A DNA stretch of 64,000 bases, taken from Stichopus chloronotus (Eukaryota > Echinodermata > Holothuroidea > Aspidochirotida > Stichopodidae). The translations under genes were made by a program, and so were the position numbers. Where the stretch lies: positions 372,001-436,000 of the forward strand of contig CM037850.1 of assembly GCA_021234535.1 (NCBI GenBank), given 5' to 3'. This document shows positions 12,049-26,100 of the stretch, in pieces. Position 1 is the first letter of the stretch, and each line of letters starts with the position of its first letter. The notes below the pieces were generated by a model. The model did no database searches. It was not told the origin of the DNA and saw only the letters and a list, made by a program, of their open reading frames with translations.

Positions 12049-13204
12049 ATCTATTTTATAAGTTTGTATTCTGAGGTTTTGTGTAGCAAGTAGGGGATAT
12101 ATTTGTAGGCATATAATTGCATAAATTTGCTCCAAAATTAGTATAACATGTACTAATGTAAGTACTAGTGTAACTAACCAATCCAAAGATTTGGTTGTCG
12201 AAAAAAATTAAGGTCGATAAGCTCACATATTTGTGTCTTATATCACCATAATGACGTGGCCATCAGTATAAGCAACGAATACTGTATGTATAATTATGGG
12301 GCCTGGGCTTAGGCTTAACAAGTAACGTTGAGCATAGTCAGATTTTACTTTTTCAACTTTTTACTTAGGCTTAACGTAACTTACAGTGGAGTTTGAAATT
12401 CAAACTAAAAGTAGCTAAATGCACGGTTGTTGTAAAAAAGAGCATGCATTCACAACTTAGTTTTAGTGACGATTTATTACGAATACGAAATCGCAGTCGA
12501 ACATTTGGAATGTTAACTTCCATTGTTCTTACTTATCTTCAAACTTTCGTCAATGTGGACACCAAAATGTAATACTGGCTAATACTATACTAGCTGTAGG
12601 TACAGCCTAGCCTACAACTGCATCAAACATGGACTGAAAATGTCGAAGGTACACTCCCACTATCGTCAAAACCTCCAAGCTGTTAGAATAGTTTCAAATT
12701 TTTCACGCAGTGAGAAATTTTTTTTTTCTAAACAGTTTTTAGTTGTACACACATTTTATCACTTTTTAAGGGACGGTCTAGTATTTATCCATTGTTTTTT
12801 TTTTTTTTTTTGTGGGACTAAAGTTAAGGCGGCGAAACAGGGAAAGTCCCCACGTTCCAAACTTTTACTATTTGTCAGTGAGTGTGTACTGTAACTCTAG
12901 CAGGGATGGAGTACTCCTAATGTTACACAATGCATCTCGCTATGTTTGTTGCTTGTATTTATACTCATGTACTGTTACTAACGTTATATACTTTTTTCAT
13001 TAAAGATACATGACGTTCTATTTCACTATCAGGTGGATATAATGAAGTGCTGTGTGCCCAGTTTTTTTTTTTTATGAACATAACATTGACAATTCATTGC
13101 TGAAGGGTTTTTTTGGTGGCATAGCTGGTTAGGAAAAGTGTTAGTTGTATGCATGGTACATCACGATTTAGACGTTACTGAATAACTTGCTACTGTGATA
13201 ATTA
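12049..13204. other. Spacer without recognised gene
   Basis: AT-rich sequence with a long T-run at about 12799-12811 and T-runs near 12716 and 13063. No coding region or repeat ends were recognised. Confidence 0.5.
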
Positions 13205-13592
13205 CAGTGGCATAACCAGACTTTTTCATCGGGGATGGGGGTTGGGGCTGAGGGGTTGCAAAGGGTTGAAGTGGGGGGCAATCAGTAATGACAGTATCTA
13301 AGCAGAGCTTTGCAATTCTTGCTATTTTCAAGAATAACAAAAAAGTTGTAAAGCATGGGCACTTTACCACTTTCGTTCAGTTTTTATTTCAATCGTTTGG
13401 TTACAGCTGTTTCGTTTTGATCTTGACTATTTATCAGTATCAAACTACTTTAAGCTCATCCTGTGTTGTTTTGTTTCAAGTAAAATATACTGTGTCAGTA
13501 GTATCAGTAGTATTTGTCTTGTACAATTTTTTTTACCTTCAAATATCATGGGGGGCAAGGCATTTGACCGAGGGGCGCCGGTTACGCCACTG
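13205..13592. mobile_element. hAT-like MITE
   Basis: The ends are inverted copies: CAGTGGCATAACCAG at 13205 and CCGGTTACGCCACTG ending at 13592 (reverse complement CAGTGGCGTAACCGG). The flanking octamers GATAATTA and CTAAATTA match at 5 of 8 positions, compatible with an old 8-bp target duplication. The CAGTGG-type terminus and 8-bp duplication are typical of hAT transposons. At 388 bp with no transposase, it is a non-autonomous copy. Confidence 0.7.
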
Positions 13593-14930
13593 CTAAATTA
13601 TCACACTCAGTTATCATGATGGGCACTCGGTACAGATGAAATTTCTGATGATGAATGGAAGTAATACTGATTTGTGATGAGAGAATAAACCAGAGTTATC
13701 ATTACAACTTGCATGTTTTTCTTTTAGTTCCTTTCATATATACTATGATTTTGACTATTTTAACACAGCATTTGTGTGTGTGTTGTGTTTTTTTCTTCTT
13801 TTTTGGGGGGAGGGGGGTAAGGGAGGTAATGCGGTTCATACTGATTTCTCCTGTATTTCTAATGAATAGATGGAATAAAAGCATGAATCAAAATATAAAT
13901 GGCCTACATATGTCAAGTGGCAAAACCCAGCAAGTGAGCAATTCATTAATGGTTGGATCAGATTTTCATTAAACAAGATTAAACTCAGAAGGACCTCGTT
14001 TGCTCTGCTATACTGTAAATAGTGTCAGTACTCAATTTCAAATTTATTTCACAAACGATATTAATACAAAGAGACATTGGTACAAGTACTAGAGTGATCA
14101 AGCCAACGATGACCAGATAGGTCTACATAGCCCCATAGCTAGACCAATTTAGGGGGCTCATCAATGTTGTAGTTCCACTGGCCTGGGTAGGTGTCTAAGG
14201 TGAGGGGTGTCCCCTCTCGTTAAAAAATAGTTTGCCCTTTTCAAGGGTTCTGTTTTACCAATCTAGATGCAAACTTTTGCCAGAATTTCAACCTTTTCTT
14301 CCTGTACTTGTATTCCAACAATTCAGGACCTTTTCTTGAATTTTTTTTTTTTTGGGGGGAGCCCCTGCCTCCACCCGCGGTTAGGTGTCGGCAGACACAA
14401 GTCTAACGTTAGGCCCTAGGCCTACATCTATCTTTTGCATAGTCAAGTTCCTTTATTCCTGTGTAGTTCTTGTTCATCAGATACTTCACAGGCAGTATAA
14501 GAGCATTCGTTCTTTCCATAGGCTAGGCCCTACTCATAACCAACTTAATTAGGAAAGCCAGTGAAATTAGGCCCACGAATAATTGATTGTTACTGTTAAT
14601 CAACAAAACTTTATTTTGCACTACTTTCATTCGAAATCCAATTTATTTCCTGGTATTATCTAACGATATCCTAATCAACGAATCATCATATTATCTCACC
14701 TGGCATTATGATTCGAAATGCATAACTAACAACAAGTAAGGCTATGCACGTTGGCCTAGGCTAGGCCCTTGTTTTTACTAACGTTAGGGCCTAGGTCTAA
14801 AGTTAGCATACTATCATTATGGTCTAAGTTGGCGAATAGGCCTGGTTATACTGCCTATAGCCAGTGAATGAACATTTCCTGTGAACGAAAGAAAGCTAAA
14901 GATCAAAATAATTAAATCCAAGTTCTTTTT
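13593..14930. other. Spacer with simple repeats
   Basis: No gene was recognised. It contains a G-rich tract (about 13805-13820), T-runs (14340-14354), and clustered palindromes such as TAGGCCTA and AACGTTA at 14400-14850. The latter are frequent in several marine invertebrate genomes. Confidence 0.5.
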
Positions 14931-16262
14931 GGTTTCGATGATAATCATAACCTTTGTAATCATGCATATGTGTGTGTGTATGTATGCGTGTATGTGTATG
15001 TGTGTATGTGTGCGTGTGTGTGTATATATGTCCGTGACGCCCTACCTTGTAAACACGTTATCTCAAGGAGGGAAGCTTGGACAGATCTCATATTTGGTAT
15101 GTAGGTGTACCATATTGAGAAGAAGAACCCTATTGTTTTTGGTGGAGGTCAAAGGTCATTTGGGGTCAACAGGGGTCAAAATGTGAAAACCTTGTAAACA
15201 CGATATCTCAAGAAGGGAAGCTTGGGCAGATCTCATATTTGGTATGTAGGTGTACCATATTGAGAAGAAGAACCCTATTGTTTTTGGTGGAGGTCAAAGG
15301 TCATTTGGGGTCAACAGGGGTCAAAATGTGAAAACCTTGTAAACACGATATCTCAAAAAGGGAAGCTTGGGCAGATCTCATATTTGGTATGTAGGTGTAC
15401 CATATTTGAGAAGAAGAACCCTATTGTTTTTGGTGGAGGTCAAAGGTCATTTGGGGTTAACAGGGGTCAAATTGTGAAAACATTGAAAACATGATATCTC
15501 AAGAAAGGAAGCTTGTAGAGATCTCATGTTTTGTATGTAGTTGTACAATGTGAAGTATAGGAACCATATTGTTTTTGGAGGAGGTCAAAGGTCATTCGGG
15601 GTCAACAGGATCAAATGGTGAAAACCTTGCAAACACGATATCTCAAGAAGGGGAGCTTGGACAAATCTCATATCTAGCATGTAGGTGTACCACATTAGGA
15701 AGAAAAAGCCTGTTATTTTTGGTGGTCAAAGGTCATTTGGGGTCAACTGGGGTCAAAATGTGAAAACCCTGTAAACATGATATCTCAAGAAAGGAAGCTG
15801 GGACAGATCTCATATCTAGTGTGTAGGTGTACCATATTGAGAAGAAGAATCTTATTGTTTTTGGTGGAGGTCAAAGGTCATTTGGGGTCAACAGAGGTCA
15901 AATTGTGAAAACCTTGAAAACATGATATCTCAAGAAAGGAAGCATGTAGTGATCTCATATTTGGTATGTAGGGTTTATGGTAGGGGTCAAAGGTCATTTG
16001 GGGTCATCAGGGGTCAAGTTGTGAAAACCTTGAAAACACAATATCTCAAGAAAGGAAGCTTGTAGAGATCTCATGTTTTGTATGTAGTTGTACCATGTTG
16101 AGTAGAGGAACCCTATCGTTTTTGTGAAGGTCAAAGGTCATTTGGGGTCAACAGGGGTCAAATTGTGAAAATGTGACACATACTAATGCTATTATATCAG
16201 ATTCAGAAAAAAATTTCTCTTAAATAGATCATCGAAACCACAATGCATTTTTGCATTCTGGT
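14931..16262 (+). mobile_element. Helentron-like element D, family 2, full length
   Basis: TTTTT precedes the 5' arm GGTTTCGATGAT, which folds on a nearby ATCATAACC. A TG tract (14970-15030) follows, then about eight core units with landmarks at 15147, 15292, 15438, 15583, 15724 and 15869 (141-146 bp spacing). ATCATCGAAACC at 16228-16239 is the exact inverted copy of the 5' arm. It is followed by the hairpin AATGCA-TTTT-TGCATT and CTGG at 16258-16261, then T. This is the cleanest family 2 copy. It lies just upstream of the first recognised phosphatase-subunit exon. Confidence 0.82.
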
Positions 16263-17037
16263 TTTTCTCTTCGAAATGAGATTGATAAGTGATTGTACAA
16301 TGCCGGCAGTGCGTCGGCCGTGAGCGGATGACATGATAAGCTGTTCTGAAAGGCACAGTTTCATTACAGCGTCTTGCCGCAGCCGGCTTTACTCGGTTAG
16401 TGTGCTAATCGGACTACGTTCAGACGGTTCCTATTGTGAATCCCTTGCAACTGGATCCTGCATAAAATAGTTTTGACAAGATGCCTTACACATTGACTAT
16501 TAATGAAGTACAGTATCTGCAATATGAGATAGCCTTTTACAATTCAATAGTACAGTACATGTGTCAATTTTGGTATTAAATCAAAGTCCTGCCTGTTACA
16601 GTACGCTCCTCCATTTTGTGTTTTCTCCACTGTGATGAATGATCGTAATAAACTGTTTTGCACCTTTTGAAAGAACATTGTTTTCCTTAAATACAGTGTT
16701 AATAATTTCTTTCTCACTTGTGAAATTTTGCTGTAATGTAGAAGTATTAATCTTCATCAAATTTACCCTTTTGTCATGTCAGTCATGCTGGAAATGGCCA
16801 GATACAGCACTAGCACTATGTATTCTTCTATTATGCAGCGTAATAGTCAAAATGGCACTTGAACTGAAATACAATTTAAATTGGAAGATTGATTTTGAAG
16901 CCAAAGTCCTTGTCTCAATCCTTTCACCACTTTGACTTGTCAGACGTTTTTTCTTACTTAGTATCTTCAATGTTTTTAATATAACATCAGCTATATTGAC
17001 AGCTCAAGATACATTTTACTATTTTATCTGTTTGCAG
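16263..17037. other. Spacer upstream of first recognised PPP6R exon
   Basis: A CpG-containing patch at about 16300-16440 (GCCGGCAGTGCGTCGGCCG) stands out from its AT-rich surroundings and could be a promoter or 5' untranslated exon. The remainder leads into the acceptor TGTTTGCAG at 17029-17037. No start-codon exon with the expected family N-terminus was found. Confidence 0.35.
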
Positions 17038-17117
17038 GACATCCCCCTTGGAGAGATTCTTGATGAAGATGATGTTCTACAGGAGTGCAAAGCACAGAAT
17101 AAGAAACTCATCGATTT
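17038..17117 (+). CDS. PPP6R3: PPP6R exon 1 of window
   Basis: Acceptor TGTTTGCAG/GAC and donor GATTT/GTAAGT. It encodes residues 1-26 plus two bases, including [16 protein letters not shown], the most conserved stretch near the family N-terminus. It starts in phase 0, so an upstream coding exon must end on a full codon. Confidence 0.93.
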
Positions 17118-20100
17118 GTAAGTCTTTGGTGACCTTTTGAGTTGACCATGTCCTCTAATCCTACAGATAAAGTTAGATGCCCTGATAATTCCCTCCCTGC
17201 TTCTAACTGCCACTCCCATAATAAGACTTCTCTCTGTCTTTAGTACTCTGTATCATATCCTCCAAGAATCATGTCAGAACTGTAGCACTTTTTTATGGAG
17301 TTACAATACCTGTACTTTCCAACTGAATTGCACACAAGCTGATTGAAAGCTGAAATACTGTATGAGTTGAAAAATTGTCAGTGAAAGTCAAATTCCACAG
17401 AATATGTCATAACCACTTCAAAAAATGCTGCTTTATTCCCGTTTTTGCATAAATGATTATTCATATCCATTCACATTGGTCTGTTTGTTTCAAGTAACTG
17501 TGATTGACTGAATGCTTCCTTGGAGAGTTTGAATTTTGTAGCCCTGGCCAAAAAAAAATGTCGAGACATTCTTATTTTCAAATATCTGATAGATGAGTGC
17601 ATTGTCTCAGATTTTGTGACAGGTGATCTTTTCCCCTGCTTTCTCTCCTGTGAAACATCTGACAAAGAACAAATGTAGATGACCAGGTTATTGCCAGTGC
17701 ATCTCACATTCCAGTATTAATGAAGTATTTGTTAGGTTTCTGGTGTAAAGTCGTACCCGTGGTATCCCGTAGGTATCTTGCTGCGTTATTAGCACCACTG
17801 TGATGAACTCTATTTCATTGTGGAAATTCTCAAAGGAGGAAATGAAAACAGTTCAAACCAAACTGTTGTTTGTCTTATCAGGATCATCTTGAGTTCTTGT
17901 TGTTGCTACAGTTAGGTTTAAATACACACAATGGACCCATCTTTGTTTTGTGCCACAGTATGAATGCTGTTGGGTATTTGCTCATGGAGTAATTTTTGGA
18001 CATTAAAAGTGAATTAATCAATGTTGTAACCCACAATAATTTTTGTCGTACCGCATTTGGAAAAGAACATTTCAGGACACAAAATATGTGTTTCTATTCT
18101 CATTGCTTTCATTGACTTGTTGATTATGCTTAGAATTACATAGATGTATTACATATTACTGCAGGTGTCTTGGTGTTGATGAAAATTGAAATCTTTGCAT
18201 TTAGATTGCATGTATGCATGTTTGTGTGTGTGCAGTACATGCACATGTGAGTTTGCAAAGGATGCTTGAAAACACGGTATTCACCTTGTAGACATACTTA
18301 AACCCCTTGCTGCACTAATGCATATCTTTAGCCTTGTTCTGAATGTCCTCTAATTCAATTCTAGCACCATGCCCTCTAAGGCCCAGCCCATCCTTGTTTG
18401 CCAGTGAATTGTGGGGAACCTCAAGAACTTGTTTGGCCATAATCTATGTGAACCACATACAGAATAACAACAGGTTGTTTTTGGGATGTGCCCACACCCA
18501 CAGTACTGTAGGTGGCACTGGGTGTTATTCCCCGGCACTTCCATGTTTTACCTGGAACTCTTCAAAAGTAACCAAAAATACAGTACTGGCACTGTTTGAA
18601 GCATTTTGAACTAAGTAGATCACTTTTCCATGAAAAGTTCCTTTGATGCTAGATCACGCAAAGTGGACACCATACTGTAGAAGTACCCAGTGATCAGAAT
18701 CAAATAAGCACACGCCAGAAGACAAAACGGGTAGAAGTCATGTGGGGTCAACTTAGATAAACCTCAATATATCTCTAGAATGAAAGCTTTGACAATTGCC
18801 TTCAATTTATTTTGGTATGCAGATGTGTACTTCAATGAGCTCAAGAATGCTTTTGTTGGTGGCTGTCAAAGATTACTGTATTTGGAGTCAAAAGGAATAA
18901 AAATTTGAAAATCTTGTGTCCTCAGACAAATCCCAGGATACTCTCATACTGTACGGGTTCACTGCACGAAGTAGTAAAGGTTATTTGTTTGGTAACAGTA
19001 ATACTGTAGGTCATCATTTCGAGGTCAAGTCAGCCCTAATCCGTGTGAATACAATAATGAAATCTTCAAATAACTTGATTTTGCATTGTAGATGCTAGAT
19101 GTGCTGTATCACATTGAGTAAAACATACCTCCTGTGTCTTAGGTCATTATGTGACTTACTGTAATAGCTTTGGAAAATCCATGAGCAACACTTAAAGAAG
19201 GACGCATGGACAGATCTCATAATTGGTTAATGTTTTTCAAAACTAAATGCAAATGCTTCACTTATTGATTATTGTGATCTGCTAGGTGGTGCTGCAAATT
19301 ACCTTAATATTCAGATGGTTGAAATCACAATGCGTTCTTGGTGTGCTGTTGCAGTACTCTTTACTAATGTTTGATTTACCCTTTGAGTTGTTCATTCTGT
19401 TTTTAATGTTTTAATTATCAATCTTCATGGGTATCCTGTGCTAATCCAAGTAGTTAATTTGCATGACACTTTGAACTCACAGGTCTTGTCAACTGTCAAA
19501 CTTATTGATACCAGGTTTTCGTTTGCACAAGAAACAACCCTACAGTGGCATTTCTATTAACTAAAACACATGTTTAACATGGAAAAACATACTTATTTGT
19601 CAGTCTAAAACAGACCTGTAAAGTATATCTTCATCTTGTAATGTTACAGATTTGGTGATAGGTTCTTCATACAATATGCGAACATATATGCAGTTTTGGA
19701 AGTTTACATATTGAGTGTGTGTTAGCATTTGTAGATCTGCATCAGTTTGTGTGATGTTAGTACAATGGTGCACATTGAATAGAAAGTTTTAGCAAATATT
19801 ATGTAGTATATACGGTACAGTAGTAGAACAAGTGGCTTACAGTAGTCAGTAGAGTTGGGTTGTGATTACCACTGATATACAGTAACTAATATAGCAATTG
19901 CCACTTAAAGCCAAGGACAACCGTAACTGTGTTCAGAGACCTGTATTTATAAATGACAATATAACTTGTGCAATGTATAGTATTTATCCGCTTTTGTTTT
20001 GTTTTTTCTGCATGGCAAGGAAGCGGGCTTATTTCACTGTGTTTGGTGCTCTTGTCGTTACATTTCTTTCCACTACTGATGTTGCCTATCACAGCAGTGT

Positions 20101-23100
20101 GTCTGTTATTTGTGACTGACACTCAAGTTCTTCATGTTGCTTTTTGTATCTTCTGTATGTTTAAAATCCATTCATGAAAATGCTTCATGTATAGGGTAAG
20201 GTTCACTGTAATTGAATTGTTGTTCCAAACTGAAAGTCAGGAATTCAAATTGTCATGAGTCACCCTTGAAAGCCTTTCAGAGTCAATTCAGAATTGCATA
20301 CTTTTTATTGTTGTTCTTATGTGGCTTGGTATTCAAAAATTGTTCTAGCATATGAGCTTTAATGTCAGGGAGAAATTCCTGTGAACTGAAAGAAGAAATC
20401 TAACGATGTACACTGTACCTCTTCATCACAGAAGAAATCTAACGATGTACAGTGTATCTCTTCATCTTGGTTTTTGTTAGCTTTTGTTCAAAAACATGTT
20501 TGTTTGCACCTATTACCTGTCTGCATGATCTTCCTTCAGATGGGATATTTAAACATGAATTTTGGGAAAATCATTGAGCTGACAGTAGCTTATTGAAAAA
20601 CATTTGACTGAAAAAGAAGGTGGTGCAGTTTGACTAAAACGCTCTCTTCATTTTCAGATTTTCATCAAATGCTTGTCATATTCTGAAGGTGAGAAATGCA
20701 AAGTTAACCTGTTTTCTGTTACTCATGGGATATTTCATGGGTAACAAAATAATTAGAAACAAGTATTCTATTTAAATTTCTTTCTTTTTTTTTTGTTTTT
20801 GTTTTCAGCTTATCAAAAGAAAAAGTGGTGGAAGAACTGGTGGATCTAATCACTAATGAACCACCAACAGATATTGAAGACAGTATACAGTACAAACACC
20901 CAAACATGGCCTGTGAGCTACTGACAGCTGATATTGGAGCCATTACTGACAAATTAGCAGATGAAGAGGTAACAAGTGAAGGTTCCATCCAGGCTCTATT
21001 AACCTCCCACTCCTGCCCCCCCCCCCACCTGTATAGACTCCCATGGAGTAGAAAAAAAGAACAAAATTAGAGCAATGGTATACTGGTCGTCTAGTATTAA
21101 TGAAATGCTATCTGTTTCATTTTGCCAAAGATTTTCTCTTTCCTCGCATCTTTTATTGCCCACGCGTTTGACTTGACTAAATAAGAAAAATCCCTTTCTT
21201 GACCCAAGGTTGTTCATTAAATCATCTTGCGTTTTGGTGCATTGTGTTAGTTAAAAGTTGTGTGACATGCTTAGAAGAGCACCCCTCATGCCAAAGTTGC
21301 AAAGTAAAATCCGGAGTGAAAATCTCTTGAAATTTTGTTTATATCTATTACTGTCACTGTAAATAGTTTCAGGACACGCACAAGTTCGTTTAACTTCTAG
21401 TGCTGAGGAACTTGACTACTACCATGGACAAAATAAAAACAAACTCCTTTTTTGTGGTCCAAGAAAGTATATTTCTGTGAAACTATCAAAATTCTACACA
21501 CCCATTTACAAAATACAGCAAAATGCAGATTTCACCAATTACAAAAACAAGAGAAATACATAGACATTGTACTTTAACCAGTTATCTGTGCAAGATGCAT
21601 TAACTACATGCTGCTGCATAAGATGGATATACATCCTGTAATATATGCACAAAACTATGTCACATAACCTCCAGCTAATCAATGTTACACCTTTGAAGGA
21701 TTGTTCGCTGGGCACAGTGAGCATTCTAGCCCCATCATCTGTTCACGATTTGCCACAGGATGTGGCACTGTATATTCCTCTTCAAATTGCACATTGATCA
21801 TTTAATAAGAACCTGGAAGTGTTCTTGAGCTGGCTGTGTTGCTTGTACCTCTCTCAGCAAAGGATTCCTTAGGGTATCTTCTTCCTGATTTCAATATTGC
21901 AATGGCCCCCTCTATTTAAGAAAAGCAGGATTTCCAGTATAAGAAGCTTTCATGGCTTATTTGACAATTTCAAGTCCAATAGTGACTCAGAAAATGAGGA
22001 AGAGCAGAATTTGTGAGCAGGACTTTTGATTTAGCAAGAAAGCCTTAAAAATAAGATAAAGAAACTATCTTTGGTATGTATTGGCTTCAAAAGAGGAGAA
22101 AAATAAAGCAATGATATGTTTTTGTGTTGAATATACAGTATATTATTTTTCTTGTGTTAACTTGAAATTTACCAAAAAAGACGTTTTTGCGAAAATTAAT
22201 CCCGCCCTGTTATGAAAGTTACAATACTTTAATTCCGCAGGCAAGTGATTACGCAATCTCGCTGTTAGGTAGCTGCAACATCAATATCCAACACCAATAA
22301 TTATAATACTAATACCTATAAAGTACCAATATCATGTGAAATGCTAACTGATGGAAAATTTTCCCTGTTTCCTCACAGCCAAGTTCAGTCATTTGCATTC
22401 ATATTTATACTCCCCCCTCCCGAAGTACTTCAAGACACCATCCTAGTTTGCAAACATCACCACAGTCCTGGGACCCCTTGGATTAAACTAGTACCTCTTG
22501 CGTCATACTACCAAGTCTTGGCACACAGTAGAAACGCCATCCACAAGGCAGGGTGTTTCAGGCCATAAAGGCTATTTCGCCAGATATATATGTGTATATA
22601 TGGTTAACATCCAAACGGCACGTCTCAAACCCAGATCAGGAGCCTGAAATAAAAAACATAGCCTTGATAGTATACCTTTTACCCTGGGCATATACTTACT
22701 TTCATGTTATAAATTTTCCAGATCACCCCTTTCAGTTGTCTTGAAAAGACATACTTTTGCCACTATCATGTTAACATGCAACAACAAACAGTCCTGTGAC
22801 AAGGAATGAAATACAAGCATTTTAACAAATTCACTTAAAAATATCTGCCTTTGTTCACTTTTCATACATACTAGCAGGGCAATGCCCACAGGAACGTCAT
22901 ATTACGTTTTTCTACAGAGTGATCCTGCATGGCAGTCAGCGAGAAACATAACAGTACTCTCTACATAGACCCTGCTTACAACAAAAAGCCTATCCGACAC
23001 TAGTGTTATTACAACTAGTAAACCAAATTAAGGACACCCCTCAACAATGGCTCCCCGAACCTAACTGCAACATAGACTAGCTCTCCACACTGGACCATGC

Positions 23101-26100
23101 GAAACTCCAAGCAAAATTGTTTAACTCCAACCAACTGAAAGTTCTGCTTAAGTAAGGTAGATTTGAATTTCCCCATCACACCATGACAATTACCGTTTTC
23201 AAAGTTTGAGAAAACTGCAAAGCATATGACGTGGAGTGTTGCACAGTGTCAGTATTTCTTTTGTTAGGCCTATATATTATGCCCCTCAATGAAGTGCTGA
23301 GGTTCACATTGGTGAGTGATATCAAAATTTTTAAAGAAGAAAATGCCTGCTTCCAAAATAAAACTCTGGATTATAAAATTCTGAAAAAGTCCTTGAAATG
23401 AAGGTTACATAAACAATGGATCAACAGTAAGACGTATCTTATTCATTAGTGCTGTGAGCGATTAGCGATTAATCGCCAGCCAACTAAACGTTTAGTGAAA
23501 GGTCACATGCGCTTTTTATTTTTTTAATCTCAATTCATTAAAAAAATGAATAGGCTAAATAAAAAAACAAGCTATGCCCTAGTTAATTCAATGAGGTACT
23601 GTAGCCTAACAATGATATTTAAAAATATCCGCCTTTGCTTAGGTAAGTGCTCTACGAAACTTATGGTTCTATGCCGATGCCTCTGTAAATGCTCGTAAGT
23701 CGTAACGATGCATGATCGCCATTGTTAAGTTATGTAACATTAGGCTAATCTTTACGTGTTCGATAGCCTATACAAAAATTGACAGTACAGTAAAGTTTAC
23801 AGTACGCCTAGGCTAGCCTATACTTCGTGAACGATCACTGCTTGAAAAACCAAACCTTAATAAACTTCATTGAGCTACTGATGCAACTAAGAGCACAAAC
23901 TGTTTCTGTATAAACCTTCATTTGAAGCAGATTTATATGGAATAACTCATCATAATTGAATCTTTCGTTACTTAAATAAAAAATAAAACGTTAACGTTAT
24001 CGGCTGCGAAGTCAGGGAACAATTGCACAATGCTATGGATTCTGGTGCAATCACAGTGTTATTTTTTCTTCTGCAGTACATGGAAGCACATATACAGTAT
24101 AAGTGTGTACACTAATTGTGCGGTGAATTCACCACTTCACGACCTCAATGGAACACGGCAAGTTGTGCGTGCTTGGGTAGTCCACGTATGCGATTAATCG
24201 CCGATTAATCACAAAATAGTGCAATTAAACGTTTCAGTACATTAATCGCAAAGTCACAGCCCTAATATTCACATGAGTCCATCTCTTGGTGTCGCAAATT
24301 TGCATACTAGGCAATGTTTATTCATGATACAGTTGTAAGACACTAATTTGCCCATAGATTTATCATTCTTTGATGGATTTTGATGAAATTGGTGGTTGTT
24401 TTTAATATTTTCAATGCCTAATGCACCCAATACCCCAAAATATCATGTTCATGTCTCACAACCTTTAACAAAGGAACCTATGCTGTCAAGTCAGGGTGTG
24501 TATGTGTGTGTGTTTGTGATGCCATTGGAATGCGAGGTATGTGGGGCAATAACTCAGAAATTGAGTACTCATTTTTTCTCAAACATGGTGTGTACGGTGT
24601 TATATTGAGGAGATGTTCCCTGTGGTTTTTAAGTGTCTGTATCTTGCATATTAATGAGTGGGCGGGGCTCATGTAAAGTTCCTGATATGGCAATGTCTTT
24701 GCAGTGCCTTGTCAGATTTGCTTCAAATGTGGTAGGAAGATGTTCTTAGATACTAGGTACGTGACCACCTCTTTTTTCATTTTTAATGTCCTTAGCACAT
24801 TTGGCATTTTTTGCTTCAGTGTGTGTAGGAGTGTACAGAAAATTAAGAATTTTTGCACATGCTGTGGGCAATTGACTTTTGGGTACTGAATTTCCTTTGC
24901 TCTATTTTCATACTATGGATGCCTATATGTTCCATCAGTGCCCCCTCCAGCAAATCATGGAAGAACTGCTTAGGTACAGTAGTAGTTTCATGATCAAATG
25001 AAGAGGTACTGTATAGTAGCAGTGCTTTGGGAAGTACTGTACTGTAAACTGTAGTCATACCAGACAAGTCTGGCTGGATCAGTTTATGTCCTTTTGGGAA
25101 CAGTGGTGATGTGTGCATTGATGTAAATGGCTTTTATTTAAGGTAGGCAACATACAATAAAAAAAAATAAGTCAATTGGTGTTCTTACCAGTGGAACCTA
25201 GACTCTAGCAGTCCCTTCCTAGGCTTGTTATCAGTGTTGGGTGGACTTCAAGGGGCATAAATGTGATAAGCCTTTTTGAAATTCACATAATCCCTTCTTT
25301 AGGACATTAATGAAAGATTCACAGCTGTTTGTGCTTTGTAAAATGAATGGGATATTGCTTGAATGAAATTTTGGGAATCAACATCTTCAATTCATTGCAT
25401 TTATTGAAATGGCTTCCGTGATATTTATGAACTCCATGTACAAGGAACCATAGTGCCCTAGGGTTGTTGTGAAATGATGCAAAATACTCCTTTCCTTACA
25501 GATTGTATGTAACACTGTTTATGGTTGGTCACAGTAGTATGGCAGTGGTTTGATCTGGGTGTTTCTAATGTTTGGGCGCTAATGTCCGAAATGGGCCATT
25601 TTATACAGATTTTGAGTGACGGTTCATAATCAGAAATGGGCCATATGGGCTTATTGCACAAAATAATGCAAAATGCTTCTTCTACTTTATAATTTACATT
25701 ACTGTACATCTGCTCAAGGAACCACAGCACACACCTTGGGCTCTTGTTATCTGTTGGGGGGTATGTTCATCAGGGAAAGGTTTTGCTTCATCAAGTAACT
25801 GAAACATTTCATTGAACAAGCACCTTTTGTCTGCCTTCGAGGAATGTCCAACATAATTCCTACAGAATAAGAGACTGTAGTCCTTTGTCAGACATGTTCA
25901 AATAGCCCTTATTTAGGCATTGCATAAATCTTAATGTTTCATGTTGAAAGAGACAGCAAATGTGGAAAATTATGAGATAGTATATATTATGTATTTGGAA
26001 AAAATTAAGAATTGGAAGAAGACTAGGTATGGGAGAGAAAGGGAGAGTAGAAGTGATGTCCCATGTGATCCCTGATCATCCTTCCCCAACCTCATCCCCC

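Noticed and set aside
15569..15763. Short frames inside the 145-bp arrays, with similar ones at 36706, 38063 and 55256
   Set aside because: They recur with each repeat unit, start within the core, and break at unit-specific indels; no protein similarity.
14931..16262. Regular direct repeats resembling a CRISPR array
   Set aside because: The whole 145-bp unit is repeated, with no unique spacers of constant length, in a spliced eukaryotic gene context.
19886..20177. Overlapping frames on both strands
   Set aside because: They mirror each other, lack domain features and lie in an intron without repeat or exon signals.
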